A stretch of DNA of 64,000 nt from Palleniella muris (GCF_004792655.1 NZ_SRZC01000017.1:1-64000), one strand, 5' to 3'. Positions 9,010-19,207 are shown, counted from the stretch's first letter. Translations and numbers: made by a program. Notes: generated by a model not told the origin, from the letters alone.

Positions 9010-12000
9010 TTAAGGATTAAGCACAACACGCTTATATGCCACACGCTGGCGACGCCATGTATAGATGCAGTGCAGCGAACCGTCCTTGCCTTCGATGATG
9101 GCAGGGTAAGAATACTGGCTTATAGGTGAGTCCTCCAACGTGATAAAGTGATTCCAGTTGACACCATCCTCGGAGATTGCAAGTGAACACGGTGTGCGCG
9201 GGCCTTTCGGAGTGCCAGGAAGCGTGGAGAAGTTGTTATAGATAAGCACATGTCTGCCGTCCTTCAATGTCACGGCGTCTGTACCTGACTGGTTCTGAGG
9301 CACATCAAGCAATGTTACTTTCGTCCATGTATCACCATTGTCACTGCTGTATGTGGACGCAAGTTTGCCGTTGCGTGTGCGTCCTACAGCCTGCAAACGA
9401 CCGTCCTTCAGTCGCAGGATAGACGGCTGAATGCAGTAAATCGGCTGTGGCTTATGCTCCTTCACTGTATCGTTTGTTATCAGTGTGCCGTCCGGATTCA
9501 TATCCTGAGTGAGGATGGACATCTCACGTTCTATCGGTCCGACATACTTCCATTTGCCGGTCTTGAGGTCCATTATCTCGAAATGGAACTTCCAACCGCC
9601 ATTGCCCTCTGTACTTGAAGGACATACAAGGCGACCTGCGATAATCTCTGGCTTGTTCTTTACCGGTCCGATGAATCCGCGGTCAAGCGGTTTGCGCTCA
9701 GACCATGTCTTGCCACCGTCCTTGCTCTTCACGATCCAGCCTGTCCAGTCAGCGACAGAAGAACCTATCTTGAAGAACAGCCAAAGCTCTCCAGAAGGCA
9801 TCTCAAAGAGCACCGGGTTCCAGCAAGCCTTGCGGCGATAATCCTTCAAGGCACCTTCAGCAACTGTTTTGTCTGCAACCGGAGTGACAGTCTTTGCAGG
9901 TTTCTTTCCTGCCCACTCCTCTTCCTGCTCGTCATCGGCAGACTTGGTGGAGACAGGGGCCTTCTTTGCAGAATAGAAATAGTTCGGTGCGAGTTTCAAA
10001 GCCTCGGCAAGTTTGATGTAACCCTTGGTTGCAGGAGTTGTCTTTTCATCAATGCCTGCTATCTCAGCATCCTCTGTGCCAAGGCGGAAGACACCGTCGG
10101 CAGCGAGAACTGGCTCGCTCCATTTGTCAGAACCTTTTGCCTTGCGCTGTGTCCAGATACAAACATCAGGGTTGCGCTCCTTAGTTCCGCCGAAATATGT
10201 TGCTACAAGGTCACCGTTTTTCAGTTCGACAATTGATGCGGAGTGGCACTCCGGGAAGTCGGTTTGCTCGTAAACAAATTCGGAATCGACAATCTTTGCA
10301 TTCTGAATGACAGGGTTATCAAGTGTAGGACGTGTGTTGTTTATCATCAGATTGAACTTGCTCTCGAAGGTATATGCACCGGAACCGATGGTCTTCACAG
10401 TACCGTCAGGAAGGTAAACATCAGCAGTGGTGTTTGCAGGAATCTCCACTTGCCAGCGCACTTTCTCAAGGTCTTTTTCCCACTTTGAGACAACCTTGCC
10501 GTAAGGTGTGTTGTATGACATGTCGACATTATCAAGTTCCTGAATCTCAAAGTTAGGACGGAGCGTGATATGCTTGTAAGCCACCGAGCCTTCGGCATTG
10601 CGCAGACCGCCAAGATACTGATAGCACCATGGGAGAAGGTCGCCAAGGAGCATGACATGGTTGCCGGAATTCATGGCAGGGTTTGCCTTGTCACCATTCC
10701 AAAGTTCCCAAATCGTGGTAGCACCGTTCTCCACCATATAGCCCCACGAAGGATATGTGCGGTTTGTGGCAAGAAGATAAGCGACATCGGCATAACCATT
10801 TTCGGAAAGACCGCGCATCAGCCATGAGATACCGATAACACCACAAGAGATGTGTCCCTTATTCTTTGTGATGACATCAGTGACAAGATTCTTCACAACC
10901 TCTTCCTTGCAGTCGTCCGGAACGATACCGAGAGCGAGCGGAAGAAGATTAGCTGTTGAGGTGTTGTTACCATAGAATACGCTGTCAGGGAACAGAACAT
11001 GTCCAGGACGTGGAGATGTTCCGCGCTTAACGGTAAGGAATCTCTTGTTGAAAGCCTCTGTCATCTTCTTTTCAAGGTCAGCATAAGCCTGCTTATCGGC
11101 GGAAAGCCCCTGTATTTCCGCAAACTCCTGCATAAGGCGGAGGTTGCGAATCATATAGGCTGTGGATATGAGTGCACCGTTTGTCTTACGGGTTTCATCC
11201 TTTGAATGGATGAGTTTCAAGTCCTCTGGCGGCACGCACCAGTCGCCATATTGGTCTTTCGTGATGATGTAGTCCTCCATATAATCCTCAAAGACATGCT
11301 TCATCCATTTCTTTATATATGGATAAGAGTCAATGGCAGGCTGCTTGTTGCCGAACTGGCGATAGAGCATTTCACAGCCGAAAGGCAGTGCCGAAGGCCA
11401 TGTCACATCATCATTGTAGTATGTCCAATAAGCCGGTGCGACATCACAGAACACACCATCATAACGTTGTGTCTCATAGATGTCACGCATCCACTTTGAG
11501 TAAAGGCGTTCGTTTCCAAAGAGGAAGGACTCGCCGAGGCATCCTACGGTATGGTCGCCAAGCCATGGCTGGCGTTCGTTGCGCTGAGGACAATCAAGCG
11601 GGAAGCCTTTGTAGTTGGACAGGATTCCCCACCATGCATTACGGTAGACACTGTTCAGTATGGCATTATTTGTGGAGAAGCTGCCTATATAGTCCAGCCG
11701 GTCAGCCACCGTCTGCGCCTCAAGGTCTTCCGCAGAAAGGGTTTTCACGCCTTTCACCTCCACAAAACGGAAGCCGTGATAAGAGAAAACAGAGTGCCAA
11801 GGCGTGCCGTCCTCCTTACCGGAACAGATGTATTTGTCCTCGGTTTCTGCATCACGGAGGTTCTTGATGTATAGGTCGCCATTCTCGTCCAAACGCTCCG
11901 CATACTTTATCTTTATCGTATCACCGGCATTACCACGCATATTCATCTGCACCCAACCTGCCATGTTCTGACCGAAATCCACGATGTAAGTGCCGCGGTC

Positions 12001-13080
12001 GGTCTTCTTCACGCTGACAGGCTTGATGTGATGTGTGATTGTCATGTTCGGTGCTGTCTGTCCGTGAAGCTCACCGATAGGAAGGGTTGCACGCTCCGGC
12101 TTCTCCCATGATGAGTCATCATAACCCACACAGTTCCATTTGCCAAGGTCTTTGCGCGCGTCATAGACCTCTCCGTCATACTCATTGTTGGAACGGATAG
12201 GACCTTCGGCTGTGATTTTCCATTTCTCTGACGAGCCGAACTTCTGCTGTGTGCCGTCCGTGTATTCGACAATGACGGTCATACGGCATGTCGGCAAGCC
12301 AAGGAACGGTATCTTGTAATGCTTATGGTAACGTGGTGGAACAGTCCTGCCATTGCCGAGAATGACACCCATACATGCCTTTCCGCCTGTTGTTGCGGAA
12401 GAGGCGAGGCTCTTTGTGATGTCGAATGTATTGTAGATTATTGAACGGCGTGTGTCTGTCTGTGCAGGAGCAAGGACATCTGTGCCTTGTCTTTCGCCAT
12501 TGACATAGAACTCATAGAGTCCCAGCACACCGACGTATGCCGTGGCACGCTTGACGGTTTTTGCAGGATTAAGGTCGATTTCACCACGAAGATAGCGTGC
12601 ATTGACACGTGTCTTGTAGCCCAGCGACTCTCCTTCAAGCAAATGGTCGATACCCACCCAGCGACCGGTCCAATGACTGTCGGCAGTGAGTCCGATACCG
12701 AACTCCTGCGGTTCTGCCCAATCGGTAGTGCCATTATTGGTCTTCACCTGCACAGTCCAGAAGCAACGCTGATTGTCTTTCAATGCCTTTCCGGCATAGT
12801 TTATCCAAATAGACTCGTCACTCTGTACCATACCGCTGTCCCAAAGGTCTGCCCTACCCTCTTTGAGGAGTTCGGGAGCAGACGCCACCATGATGCGATA
12901 GGCTGTCTGTATGGTGTTCTTCTTTGCCTCGGAAAGCTGCCAGGAGAAACGCGGAGTGTGCGTAGGCAGTCCTAACGGGTTCTCCATATTCTCAGTGACA
13001 AGACGCACAGCCTTGGGCTTTGCCATGGCAAAAGTCAGCGAGAATAACGCCAATATGGCGATAATGATTCTTTTGTTCAT
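9010..13080 (-). CDS. GH78-GH33 fusion: alpha-L-rhamnosidase / Kdo-hydrolase-like
   Basis: Secreted 1356-aa two-enzyme protein (signal peptide MNKRIIIAILALFSLTFAMA). Residues about 20-900 are GH78: beta-sandwich modules, a rhamnose-binding-type domain (DFGQNMAGWVQMNMRG), then an (alpha/alpha)6 barrel with general acid in DCPQRNERQPWLGD and catalytic Glu in GATTIWELWNG. From about 925 a sialidase propeller carries Asp boxes (SKDGGKTWSE, SSDNGDTWTK). In B. thetaiotaomicron RG-II degradation, to my recollection, BT1019 is a GH78/GH33 protein cleaving Rha from Kdo and then Kdo, which fits chain C (Rha-alpha-1,5-Kdo). A Lys/Pro/Glu-rich insert of about 60 residues interrupts the propeller (around KKAPVSTKSADDEQEEE), which is unusual. 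Intergenic gaps are 73 bp upstream and 68 bp downstream, so it is co-transcribed. Confidence 0.85.
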   Translation of the reverse strand: MNKRIIIAILALFSLTFAMAKPKAVRLVTENMENPLGLPTHTPRFSWQLSEAKKNTIQTAYRIMVASAPELLKEGRADLWDSGMVQSDESIWINYAGKALKDNQRCFWTVQVKTNNGTTDWAEPQEFGIGLTADSHWTGRWVGIDHLLEGESLGYKTRVNARYLRGEIDLNPAKTVKRATAYVGVLGLYEFYVNGERQGTDVLAPAQTDTRRSIIYNTFDITKSLASSATTGGKACMGVILGNGRTVPPRYHKHYKIPFLGLPTCRMTVIVEYTDGTQQKFGSSEKWKITAEGPIRSNNEYDGEVYDARKDLGKWNCVGYDDSSWEKPERATLPIGELHGQTAPNMTITHHIKPVSVKKTDRGTYIVDFGQNMAGWVQMNMRGNAGDTIKIKYAERLDENGDLYIKNLRDAETEDKYICSGKEDGTPWHSVFSYHGFRFVEVKGVKTLSAEDLEAQTVADRLDYIGSFSTNNAILNSVYRNAWWGILSNYKGFPLDCPQRNERQPWLGDHTVGCLGESFLFGNERLYSKWMRDIYETQRYDGVFCDVAPAYWTYYNDDVTWPSALPFGCEMLYRQFGNKQPAIDSYPYIKKWMKHVFEDYMEDYIITKDQYGDWCVPPEDLKLIHSKDETRKTNGALISTAYMIRNLRLMQEFAEIQGLSADKQAYADLEKKMTEAFNKRFLTVKRGTSPRPGHVLFPDSVFYGNNTSTANLLPLALGIVPDDCKEEVVKNLVTDVITKNKGHISCGVIGISWLMRGLSENGYADVAYLLATNRTYPSWGYMVENGATTIWELWNGDKANPAMNSGNHVMLLGDLLPWCYQYLGGLRNAEGSVAYKHITLRPNFEIQELDNVDMSYNTPYGKVVSKWEKDLEKVRWQVEIPANTTADVYLPDGTVKTIGSGAYTFESKFNLMINNTRPTLDNPVIQNAKIVDSEFVYEQTDFPECHSASIVELKNGDLVATYFGGTKERNPDVCIWTQRKAKGSDKWSEPVLAADGVFRLGTEDAEIAGIDEKTTPATKGYIKLAEALKLAPNYFYSAKKAPVSTKSADDEQEEEWAGKKPAKTVTPVADKTVAEGALKDYRRKACWNPVLFEMPSGELWLFFKIGSSVADWTGWIVKSKDGGKTWSERKPLDRGFIGPVKNKPEIIAGRLVCPSSTEGNGGWKFHFEIMDLKTGKWKYVGPIEREMSILTQDMNPDGTLITNDTVKEHKPQPIYCIQPSILRLKDGRLQAVGRTRNGKLASTYSSDNGDTWTKVTLLDVPQNQSGTDAVTLKDGRHVLIYNNFSTLPGTPKGPRTPCSLAISEDGVNWNHFITLEDSPISQYSYPAIIEGKDGSLHCIYTWRRQRVAYKRVVLNP

Positions 13081-13153
13081 AAAAGGTTAGTGGTATATGG
13101 ATTATGTTTTATTTCCTAATAAAGCATGTTTTGTTTTCAAAAGTACCAAGGGG

Positions 13154-14929
13154 CTATTTCCCTTCATTAAGGATTGCACTGTTGATGCCCTGCTTGTTTG
13201 AACCGTCGAGCACACCGTCATTGAAGCGATAAGCCTCAACCTGCATGCCAACCTTATCATATTCCCATGTGTACATGTTCGCAATAGCACCTGTAAGGCG
13301 CACTCCGACGAGGTCACGCGGTTCCGAAAGCAAGTTCCAACGGCTTATAAGGCGCACCATACCGTTAGGACGGTAGTGTGACCAGCGTGCAGTGTTGTCG
13401 TCCTTACGCACCCATTCCCACACTTTTGTGCCATCCTCACGCCACAAAGTCTCTGTTCCGACTTTCTTGCCGTCTTTGTATGTCACCTCATACTGCTTCT
13501 GTCCGTTAGGATAAGTGTAGCTTTTCTTGCCATTAAGGACATAATATCCAGACTTCGCAAGCGGAGTAAGTGCGGACTGCTTGCCATAGACGGAGCCTTC
13601 AGCGTCCTTTGCAGTAACAATATCGCTGTCAATCCACGCCTCGTTGAACTCTATCTCAAGTCCCGGATAATTGGTTGTTGTGAGAACATGGATAAGACCG
13701 TCATGTCCCTGACGCATCGTAACATAACCCAAAGAAGGATGTGTCACACGGTGATGCTGTGGGAGGGTGACAGGCAAAGTCTTGAATTTCCATGTCTTGC
13801 CGTTATCGCGTGATATGGCAACGAAGCACTCATTACCATTCTTCCACTCTTTCGGAGGAGCGATTTTCTTCTTGTGCATATAGGAATCACCCACGATACA
13901 AAGTGCTCCTGACTGCAGACGGATGATGCAAGGGCGCTGTGCCGTGCCTGCCGGAGGGAAAGGTGATGGTGTGCCTTTTGACCATGTAGCCCCCCAATCG
14001 TGAGAGATGTTCTGCGGATTCCAACCATTGATACTGTTGTTCTTGCCTCCTGCGGAAAGCAATGTTCCGTTATCGTCCAGCATAACAATAGTAGAATGAC
14101 GGCTGTCTGTGCGTCCTCCCATGTCGTGCCATGTCACACCGCCGTCCTGACTGCGGAGAAGGAAACTCTGTGCGCCTTTTCCGTCAAGAACAACAAAGAG
14201 TTCTCCCTTCTTGTTCTTGAACGCATTGGACACAGGCTGTGCAGTGTACTGCTCCAGTTTCTTGTCCATCTGAGGAATGGAGAATGTCCATGTCGCACCA
14301 TTATCCGTGGATTTCATTATGCGGAAAGGCACATAATCGGTCATTCCTCTGCCACCACCGAAGAACCAAAGTGTGTCCTTGTCAGTGAAAAGCAGTGCAG
14401 ACTGGTCATTTCCTCCCTGAGTGGTGAAAAGCAGTTCCGGCATATCCCATTCGTCACATCCATAGCGACGACGGCACTGAACAAATGTTGTACAGGTGTC
14501 AGCCTCCGCCTTTCCTGTCGGAGTAGAGAAATAAACGGCAAGGATATCGCCGTTGGGAAGCACCTCCATGCCTGCGGAATGCAGGTGGGTGTACACTCCC
14601 CAATCAAGTCCGACCTTCTCGCCCTGCTCCGTAGGAGTGTAACATGACGGCACAGGGAGTGCCATACGCACATTATAATAAGGTGTGTTTCCTGTATTAG
14701 TGACAGGAGCGGGCTTGCTTTGTTCAACACACTGCTGCGTGAATGGCACAATATCGCGCTTGGCAATCTCAAAGACAGCCCGGCCGTCCGCATCTCCTAC
14801 GGCTGCCATATTGGCACCGGCGGTTATGTTAGCACCCACCACAGTGTACTTGTGCTGTGGGAAAGCAGATTGGGCAGAGGCTGCAACAGCCCCTGCCACA
14901 AACATTATTGACAATATCTCTTTCTTCAT
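13154..14929 (-). CDS. Sialidase-like beta-propeller protein with C-terminal YwqK/MORN-type repeats
   Basis: Exported 591-aa protein (signal peptide MKKEILSIMFVAGAVAASAQ). Residues about 90-440 form a sialidase/BNR propeller with Asp boxes (STDNGATWTF, SQDGGVTWHD, SHDWGATWSK, SRDNGKTWKF). The C-terminal 140 residues carry YwqK/MORN_2-like beta repeats (YPNGQKQYEVTYKDGKKVG, LWREDGTKVWEW, YRPNGMVRLISRW), an odd tail for a secreted glycosidase-like protein. The gene starts 3 bp after the GH140 stop, so it belongs to the RG-II-type operon. By context it could remove a 2-keto-3-deoxy sugar such as DHA (the GH143 role in BT1020), but the GH142 partner domain is missing. This function is inference; a true sialidase or a non-catalytic binding protein is also possible. 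Confidence 0.7.
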   Translation of the reverse strand: MKKEILSIMFVAGAVAASAQSAFPQHKYTVVGANITAGANMAAVGDADGRAVFEIAKRDIVPFTQQCVEQSKPAPVTNTGNTPYYNVRMALPVPSCYTPTEQGEKVGLDWGVYTHLHSAGMEVLPNGDILAVYFSTPTGKAEADTCTTFVQCRRRYGCDEWDMPELLFTTQGGNDQSALLFTDKDTLWFFGGGRGMTDYVPFRIMKSTDNGATWTFSIPQMDKKLEQYTAQPVSNAFKNKKGELFVVLDGKGAQSFLLRSQDGGVTWHDMGGRTDSRHSTIVMLDDNGTLLSAGGKNNSINGWNPQNISHDWGATWSKGTPSPFPPAGTAQRPCIIRLQSGALCIVGDSYMHKKKIAPPKEWKNGNECFVAISRDNGKTWKFKTLPVTLPQHHRVTHPSLGYVTMRQGHDGLIHVLTTTNYPGLEIEFNEAWIDSDIVTAKDAEGSVYGKQSALTPLAKSGYYVLNGKKSYTYPNGQKQYEVTYKDGKKVGTETLWREDGTKVWEWVRKDDNTARWSHYRPNGMVRLISRWNLLSEPRDLVGVRLTGAIANMYTWEYDKVGMQVEAYRFNDGVLDGSNKQGINSAILNEGK

Positions 14930-14932
14930 TGC

Positions 14933-16408
14933 TTACTCATTAAGGTCTCTGAGATTCTTCCAATCGCTCTGCTCCGAAATGATTGTCATCTCCGGTTTGA
15001 GATATTCCTTCTTAGCATCAAAGGCGATGAGCACACCGTCATTGACACCTCCGTGAGATGATGCCGGACGGAAAGTCTGGATTTTGTCAGCCACTTCGCC
15101 TATATATTCCAGATGACCTGTTGCCGCATCCATCCAGAAAACCTTTTTTGCCTTGCCTGAAATGGTGCGGAGGTCTATCTTCATGTCACGTCCTGTATAG
15201 TTGTAGACCATAAGATAGTCCTTGCCACGTGTGGCGATGAGTCGGTTATACTGCTTTCCGTTCTCACCCGAAATGACCTTCTGGTCAGGGACACGCTCAA
15301 AATATGGGAAGGTCAGCATGAGTCTTTTCACATACTGCATCTGTGAGAAGCCCGGGTCTTTCATAGCCTGATACCATGTCTTCACATCACCGGCATCACC
15401 ATAGCTTGTGCCATAGCCCGGCTTGAGGAACTGCATAATGGCATTGTGACCGTAAGTATGTCCGAAACTTCCTGCGAACACAGACCAGTAGGCATAACGG
15501 CGCACATCACAGTCAAGCCAACGCTTCTCATTTGCATCGTGCAATCCCTGAGGAATGTCCTCATAGGAAGGCTCTGCATCGATGACAGGCTTGATAGGTT
15601 TGTAAGCCCAAGTTGAGTCAACATACATCCAGTTATCCTCCTCGGTGTTGTCAGGAATAGGATAATCCTTGTTGCCCATACGCTGTCCGTAACGGCGGTG
15701 TCCGGACTGGAACATGTGGAAATCAAGCCACGGAGCCTTGGCAAACCATTTCGCACTGGTGTAGCGTCCGCGTGGATGGTAGGTCATAAGGTGGTTCTTG
15801 TCGATGGACTTGATTGTTGTGGCAAGAGTGTTCCACACATCAGCATTAATGTCTCCCTGGATGTCACCACCGATAATCCACACGATGTTCGGTGAGTTCT
15901 TGTAGCGGTTGGCAAGGAATGTGCCGTACTTGACAGCGTCTTCCTTGGACAAAAGACCTGCCTTCACAAGACCGCCCCATATACACACCATACCTATATA
16001 TATACCTTCATGCTCCGCCTGCTTGACGATATAGTCCATGTGGTCCCAATAACCATAAACGCCTTTCCTGTCAATGTTCTGGAAATTCCAGCCGTCTATG
16101 TTGGACATCTGTCCGTAATGGTTGTAGGCAGGCACACCGTCAATGACCTGAATCTGCACCATGTTGTAGCCTGCCTCACGCACACGCTGCAGATAGTAGG
16201 CAGCCTCGGCGCGGTCAGTGCGCTCAGGCAGCAACCAGCCCGTCTCACCGAGCCAGAAGAACGGCGCACCGTTCTCATGCTGCAGGAAGCGTGAGTTCTC
16301 TGAGACTTTGAGTTTTCCGTTATCCCATGGTTTCTTGTTGCCTTCAGCAGAGGCAGTCCCTGCCACAAGGGCAAGGAGGAGTGTTGATAGAGCAATAATC
16401 TTTTTCAT
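14933..16408 (-). CDS. GH140 apiosidase-like enzyme
   Basis: Secreted 491-aa TIM-barrel hydrolase (signal peptide MKKIIALSTLLLALVAGTASA). It has the DUF4038-type opening LKVSENSRFLQHENGAPFFW and the barrel motif MVQIQVIDGVPAYNHYGQ. The likely catalytic acids are Asp in IIGGDIQGD (near 181) and Glu in VIDAEPSYED (near 278); a C-terminal collagen-binding-like beta domain follows. GH140 (BT1012) cleaves the bond between D-apiose and backbone galacturonic acid, releasing RG-II chains A and B. The close fit in length, motifs and neighbours supports the same activity here. It starts 2 bp after the GH95 stop and ends 3 bp before the next start, so translational coupling is likely. Confidence 0.85.
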   Translation of the reverse strand: MKKIIALSTLLLALVAGTASAEGNKKPWDNGKLKVSENSRFLQHENGAPFFWLGETGWLLPERTDRAEAAYYLQRVREAGYNMVQIQVIDGVPAYNHYGQMSNIDGWNFQNIDRKGVYGYWDHMDYIVKQAEHEGIYIGMVCIWGGLVKAGLLSKEDAVKYGTFLANRYKNSPNIVWIIGGDIQGDINADVWNTLATTIKSIDKNHLMTYHPRGRYTSAKWFAKAPWLDFHMFQSGHRRYGQRMGNKDYPIPDNTEEDNWMYVDSTWAYKPIKPVIDAEPSYEDIPQGLHDANEKRWLDCDVRRYAYWSVFAGSFGHTYGHNAIMQFLKPGYGTSYGDAGDVKTWYQAMKDPGFSQMQYVKRLMLTFPYFERVPDQKVISGENGKQYNRLIATRGKDYLMVYNYTGRDMKIDLRTISGKAKKVFWMDAATGHLEYIGEVADKIQTFRPASSHGGVNDGVLIAFDAKKEYLKPEMTIISEQSDWKNLRDLNE

Positions 16409-16410
16409 TG

Positions 16411-18873
16411 TCAGTTCTTTATTGTAATCATTTGGTTAGCAGTTGTCTTTATGTCGTAAAGGTAAGTCTTCGGCATGTTCACCGGATTGAGTTTCACCTC
16501 CGAATTGTTCTTTGTCTCGAGAGTTACAGGCACTTTGAAGAGTGGATTCGGGTTCTGTCCCTTGGCACTCTTGAGACCTTTTCCCTTCACAGGACAAGCT
16601 GTTCTGATGCGGAGGTTTCCTCCTATTGTAGAGCGTATCTTGCAAGTTGTGATACGTCCGCCCTTCCATGCAAGTTCCTCGATGACAAATCCGCCACGGC
16701 AGCGAATACCGGTCACCTTGCCTTCATTCCATACTGAAGGGATGGCAGGCAACAGATAGATTGCTCCATCATGGCTCTGCACGAGCATTTCCGCGATACC
16801 TGCGGTGCAACCGAAGTTGCCGTCAATCTGGAACGGTGGGTGGGCATCAAAGAGATTGCCGTAAGTGCCGCCCTTTTTCTTGTTCTTTCCGTATGCCACA
16901 AACTTATCATCAGTGAGTTTAAGCTGTTCCTTTATGAGTTTGTAGGCATGCTCTCCGTCCAGCATACGTGCCCAAAGGCATACTTTCCAACCCATGGACC
17001 AACCCGTGGAAGGGTCACCGCGATGAATCAGCGAGGTGCGTGCAGCGTCGAAAAGTTCAGGGGTGCGCAGCGGAGAGATAGAGGTTCCCGGATAGAGTCC
17101 GTAGAGATGACTGACATGACGGTGGTCGTCCTTCGGGTTATCCCAATCCTGCGCCCATTCCTGCAGCTGTCCCCACTTGCCTATTGTGCCCGGAGTCAGC
17201 AGTTTGGCGCGCTCAAGATAGCGTGCGGCAAGGTCGGCATCAACACCGAGGATAGCGGCTGCCTGTGCCACCTCACCGAAGATTTCAGCCACAAGCTGGT
17301 TGTCCATGGTGCATCCGGAAGCTATGTTCTTGCTGCCTTTGTCGGCAGGATGAAGATTCTCCGGCGATACGGAAGGACAGATGACAAGATAGCCTGTATT
17401 AGGGTCTTTGACAAGAAGTTCGTCAACAAACTGTGCCGCACCCTTCATGATAGGATAATATTCCTTCAGGAATTCCTTATCTCCTGTGAACAGATAGTGA
17501 TTCCACAAGTGCTGGCAAAGCCATGGACCGCCTGTCATCCACAATCCTGAAGCAGCACGGTCGACAGGACCTGTGATGCGCCAGATGTCAGTGTTGTGAT
17601 GAAGCACCCATCCTCCGACACCGTACATTGTCTTTGCTGTTGCCGCACCGGTAGTGCTGACATCCTTTATCAAGCTGAACAACGGACCGTTAAGTTCGGT
17701 AAGGTTGGTTACCTCTGACGGCCAGTAGTTCATTTCAAGGTTTATGTTGCAGGTGTACTTGCTATCCCATGACGGCAGGAGCTTGTCATTCCAGATGCCC
17801 TGAAGGTTTGCAGGTTGTCCGCCCGGCTGTGAAGAGCAGATAAGGAGATAACGACCGAAAGCGTAGTAAGTACCCACAAGGTAATTGTCATTATTCTTCG
17901 CAAACTGCTCCACACGCTGTGATGTGGTCAGATGACCGAACTTGTCAGAACCGAGCCACAGCTTGGAACGGTTCATGAACTGCTGGAAATAAGCGACATG
18001 AGTCTTTTTGTCCGCCTCATAGTCGTCAGCCATTGCCTTGCGGAGATAAGCCTTGCACTTAGCAGCCTCATCACCACTGATGTCGTTGTAGTTGACAAAA
18101 TTCGTTGCTATGCTGACATAGACAATAGCCTCATCGGCACCTTCCACACAGATGATACCGTCGCGTGACACGGTCTTTCCGCCCTTTGTCTGCACGGCAA
18201 GCCTGCCTTGGAACTTGACCTTGCCTTTCAGTGCCTCATGGGTAGGCGTTACACCCTCGAGAGAAACTTCCTTGCCGTCGCTCTTGATAATAACATCATG
18301 GTGAGGAGACGACAGATTGGCATTGAACGTGATGCAGCCCGGCTTGGAGGCGGTAAGGCGCACCTTGATGACGTTGTCCGTAAACGAGGTAAGTGCCTCA
18401 CGCTTGTAGCGCACACCGTTGACGGTGTACTGCGTGACAGCTATCGCCGAATCGAGCGAGAGATAACGCTCATAGTCGGTGTATCCGGCATGTCCCGGAG
18501 TGGAGATTGTCAAATCGCCGAAAGTCTGGTAAGGCATACCGCTGTTGCTGCCTGACATCAGATGCTCATCAGCCATCTGCTGTGCCTCGGCAAACTTACC
18601 GGCGAAGACAAGGCTCTGCACTTTCTTGTACCATTCTTTGGAAGTTTTGTTGGCGTTAGTGTTAGGTTGTCCCGCCCAGATTGTCTCTTCGTTAAGCTGC
18701 AGACGCTCCGTTGTCGGAATGCCATAGACCATCGCTCCAAGACGGCTGTTGCCAAGCGGCAACGCCTCTGTCCACACCTCTGCCGGTGAATTGTACCACA
18801 AACGGTACTGCTGCGCGCTCGCCGTGAGCGTGCAGAGCATTGTAACTACCAATGCTATAACGTTTTTTCTCAT
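16411..18873 (-). CDS. GH95 enzyme, probable alpha-L-galactosidase/fucosidase; first gene of operon
   Basis: Secreted 820-aa protein (signal peptide [21 protein letters not shown]). It opens with the GH95 N-terminal sandwich ([31 protein letters not shown]). The (alpha/alpha)6 barrel contains [15 protein letters not shown] (base-assisting Asn), CPSVSPEN (candidate acid Glu) and [17 protein letters not shown] (Asp). GH95 covers alpha-L-fucosidases and alpha-L-galactosidases; in the B. thetaiotaomicron RG-II system the GH95 enzyme (BT1010) removes terminal L-galactose from chain A. Neighbours favour that role here, but specificity cannot be read from the sequence. It leads the six-gene run: a -7 element lies 26 bp upstream and promoter-like repeats lie farther up. 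Confidence 0.85.
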   Translation of the reverse strand: MRKNVIALVVTMLCTLTASAQQYRLWYNSPAEVWTEALPLGNSRLGAMVYGIPTTERLQLNEETIWAGQPNTNANKTSKEWYKKVQSLVFAGKFAEAQQMADEHLMSGSNSGMPYQTFGDLTISTPGHAGYTDYERYLSLDSAIAVTQYTVNGVRYKREALTSFTDNVIKVRLTASKPGCITFNANLSSPHHDVIIKSDGKEVSLEGVTPTHEALKGKVKFQGRLAVQTKGGKTVSRDGIICVEGADEAIVYVSIATNFVNYNDISGDEAAKCKAYLRKAMADDYEADKKTHVAYFQQFMNRSKLWLGSDKFGHLTTSQRVEQFAKNNDNYLVGTYYAFGRYLLICSSQPGGQPANLQGIWNDKLLPSWDSKYTCNINLEMNYWPSEVTNLTELNGPLFSLIKDVSTTGAATAKTMYGVGGWVLHHNTDIWRITGPVDRAASGLWMTGGPWLCQHLWNHYLFTGDKEFLKEYYPIMKGAAQFVDELLVKDPNTGYLVICPSVSPENLHPADKGSKNIASGCTMDNQLVAEIFGEVAQAAAILGVDADLAARYLERAKLLTPGTIGKWGQLQEWAQDWDNPKDDHRHVSHLYGLYPGTSISPLRTPELFDAARTSLIHRGDPSTGWSMGWKVCLWARMLDGEHAYKLIKEQLKLTDDKFVAYGKNKKKGGTYGNLFDAHPPFQIDGNFGCTAGIAEMLVQSHDGAIYLLPAIPSVWNEGKVTGIRCRGGFVIEELAWKGGRITTCKIRSTIGGNLRIRTACPVKGKGLKSAKGQNPNPLFKVPVTLETKNNSEVKLNPVNMPKTYLYDIKTTANQMITIKN

Positions 18874-18898
18874 TCAGATGTTAGTTTGGGTTAGTGTT

Positions 18899-18907
18899 GC
18901 AAAGTTA
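18899..18907 (-). promoter_or_regulatory. -7 promoter element closest to the GH95 operon
   Basis: Minus-strand TAACTTTGC, a full TAnnTTTGC match, 26 bp before the GH95 start codon. This fits a short leader for the 17-kb operon. Confidence 0.6.
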
Positions 18908-19060
18908 CAAAATAAATTTCAAATACCCAACCTTATCGCACATTATTTTATGGATTTAGTGGGACTTGGTCTTTAATAGGGTTTGTTTCATGAAGGAAAA
19001 TGTAAATTAAAATATGGTAAATATGTCAAAGAACGCTATAATCTAACACTTGATTGTGAT

Positions 19061-19207
19061 TACGGATACAAAGTTAATGCAAACCGAACGCAATAGAGCT
19101 TGCTCTTGATTGCTGAGGTGCAGCTTAACTTATGCAAAGATAGCACAAGGCGAATGCAATAAAGTTAACTTTAATTGCTGAGCCGAAGCCTATCTTATGC
19201 AAAGGTA
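19061..19207 (-). repeat. Tandem ~66-bp promoter-carrying repeats facing the GH95 operon
   Basis: Two head-to-tail units, read on the minus strand. Three -7-type elements mark their borders: TACCTTTGC (19199-19207), TATCTTTGC (19134-19142) and TAACTTTGT (19068-19076), spaced 65 and 66 bp. Each is followed by a related body (ATAAGnTnAGCT or ATAAGATAGGCT, then CACCTCAGCAAT and a short inverted repeat such as GAGCAAGCTC). The same element recurs at 49091-49165 and, shortened, at 54286-54335. All copies here point toward the RG-II-type operon. Confidence 0.65.
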
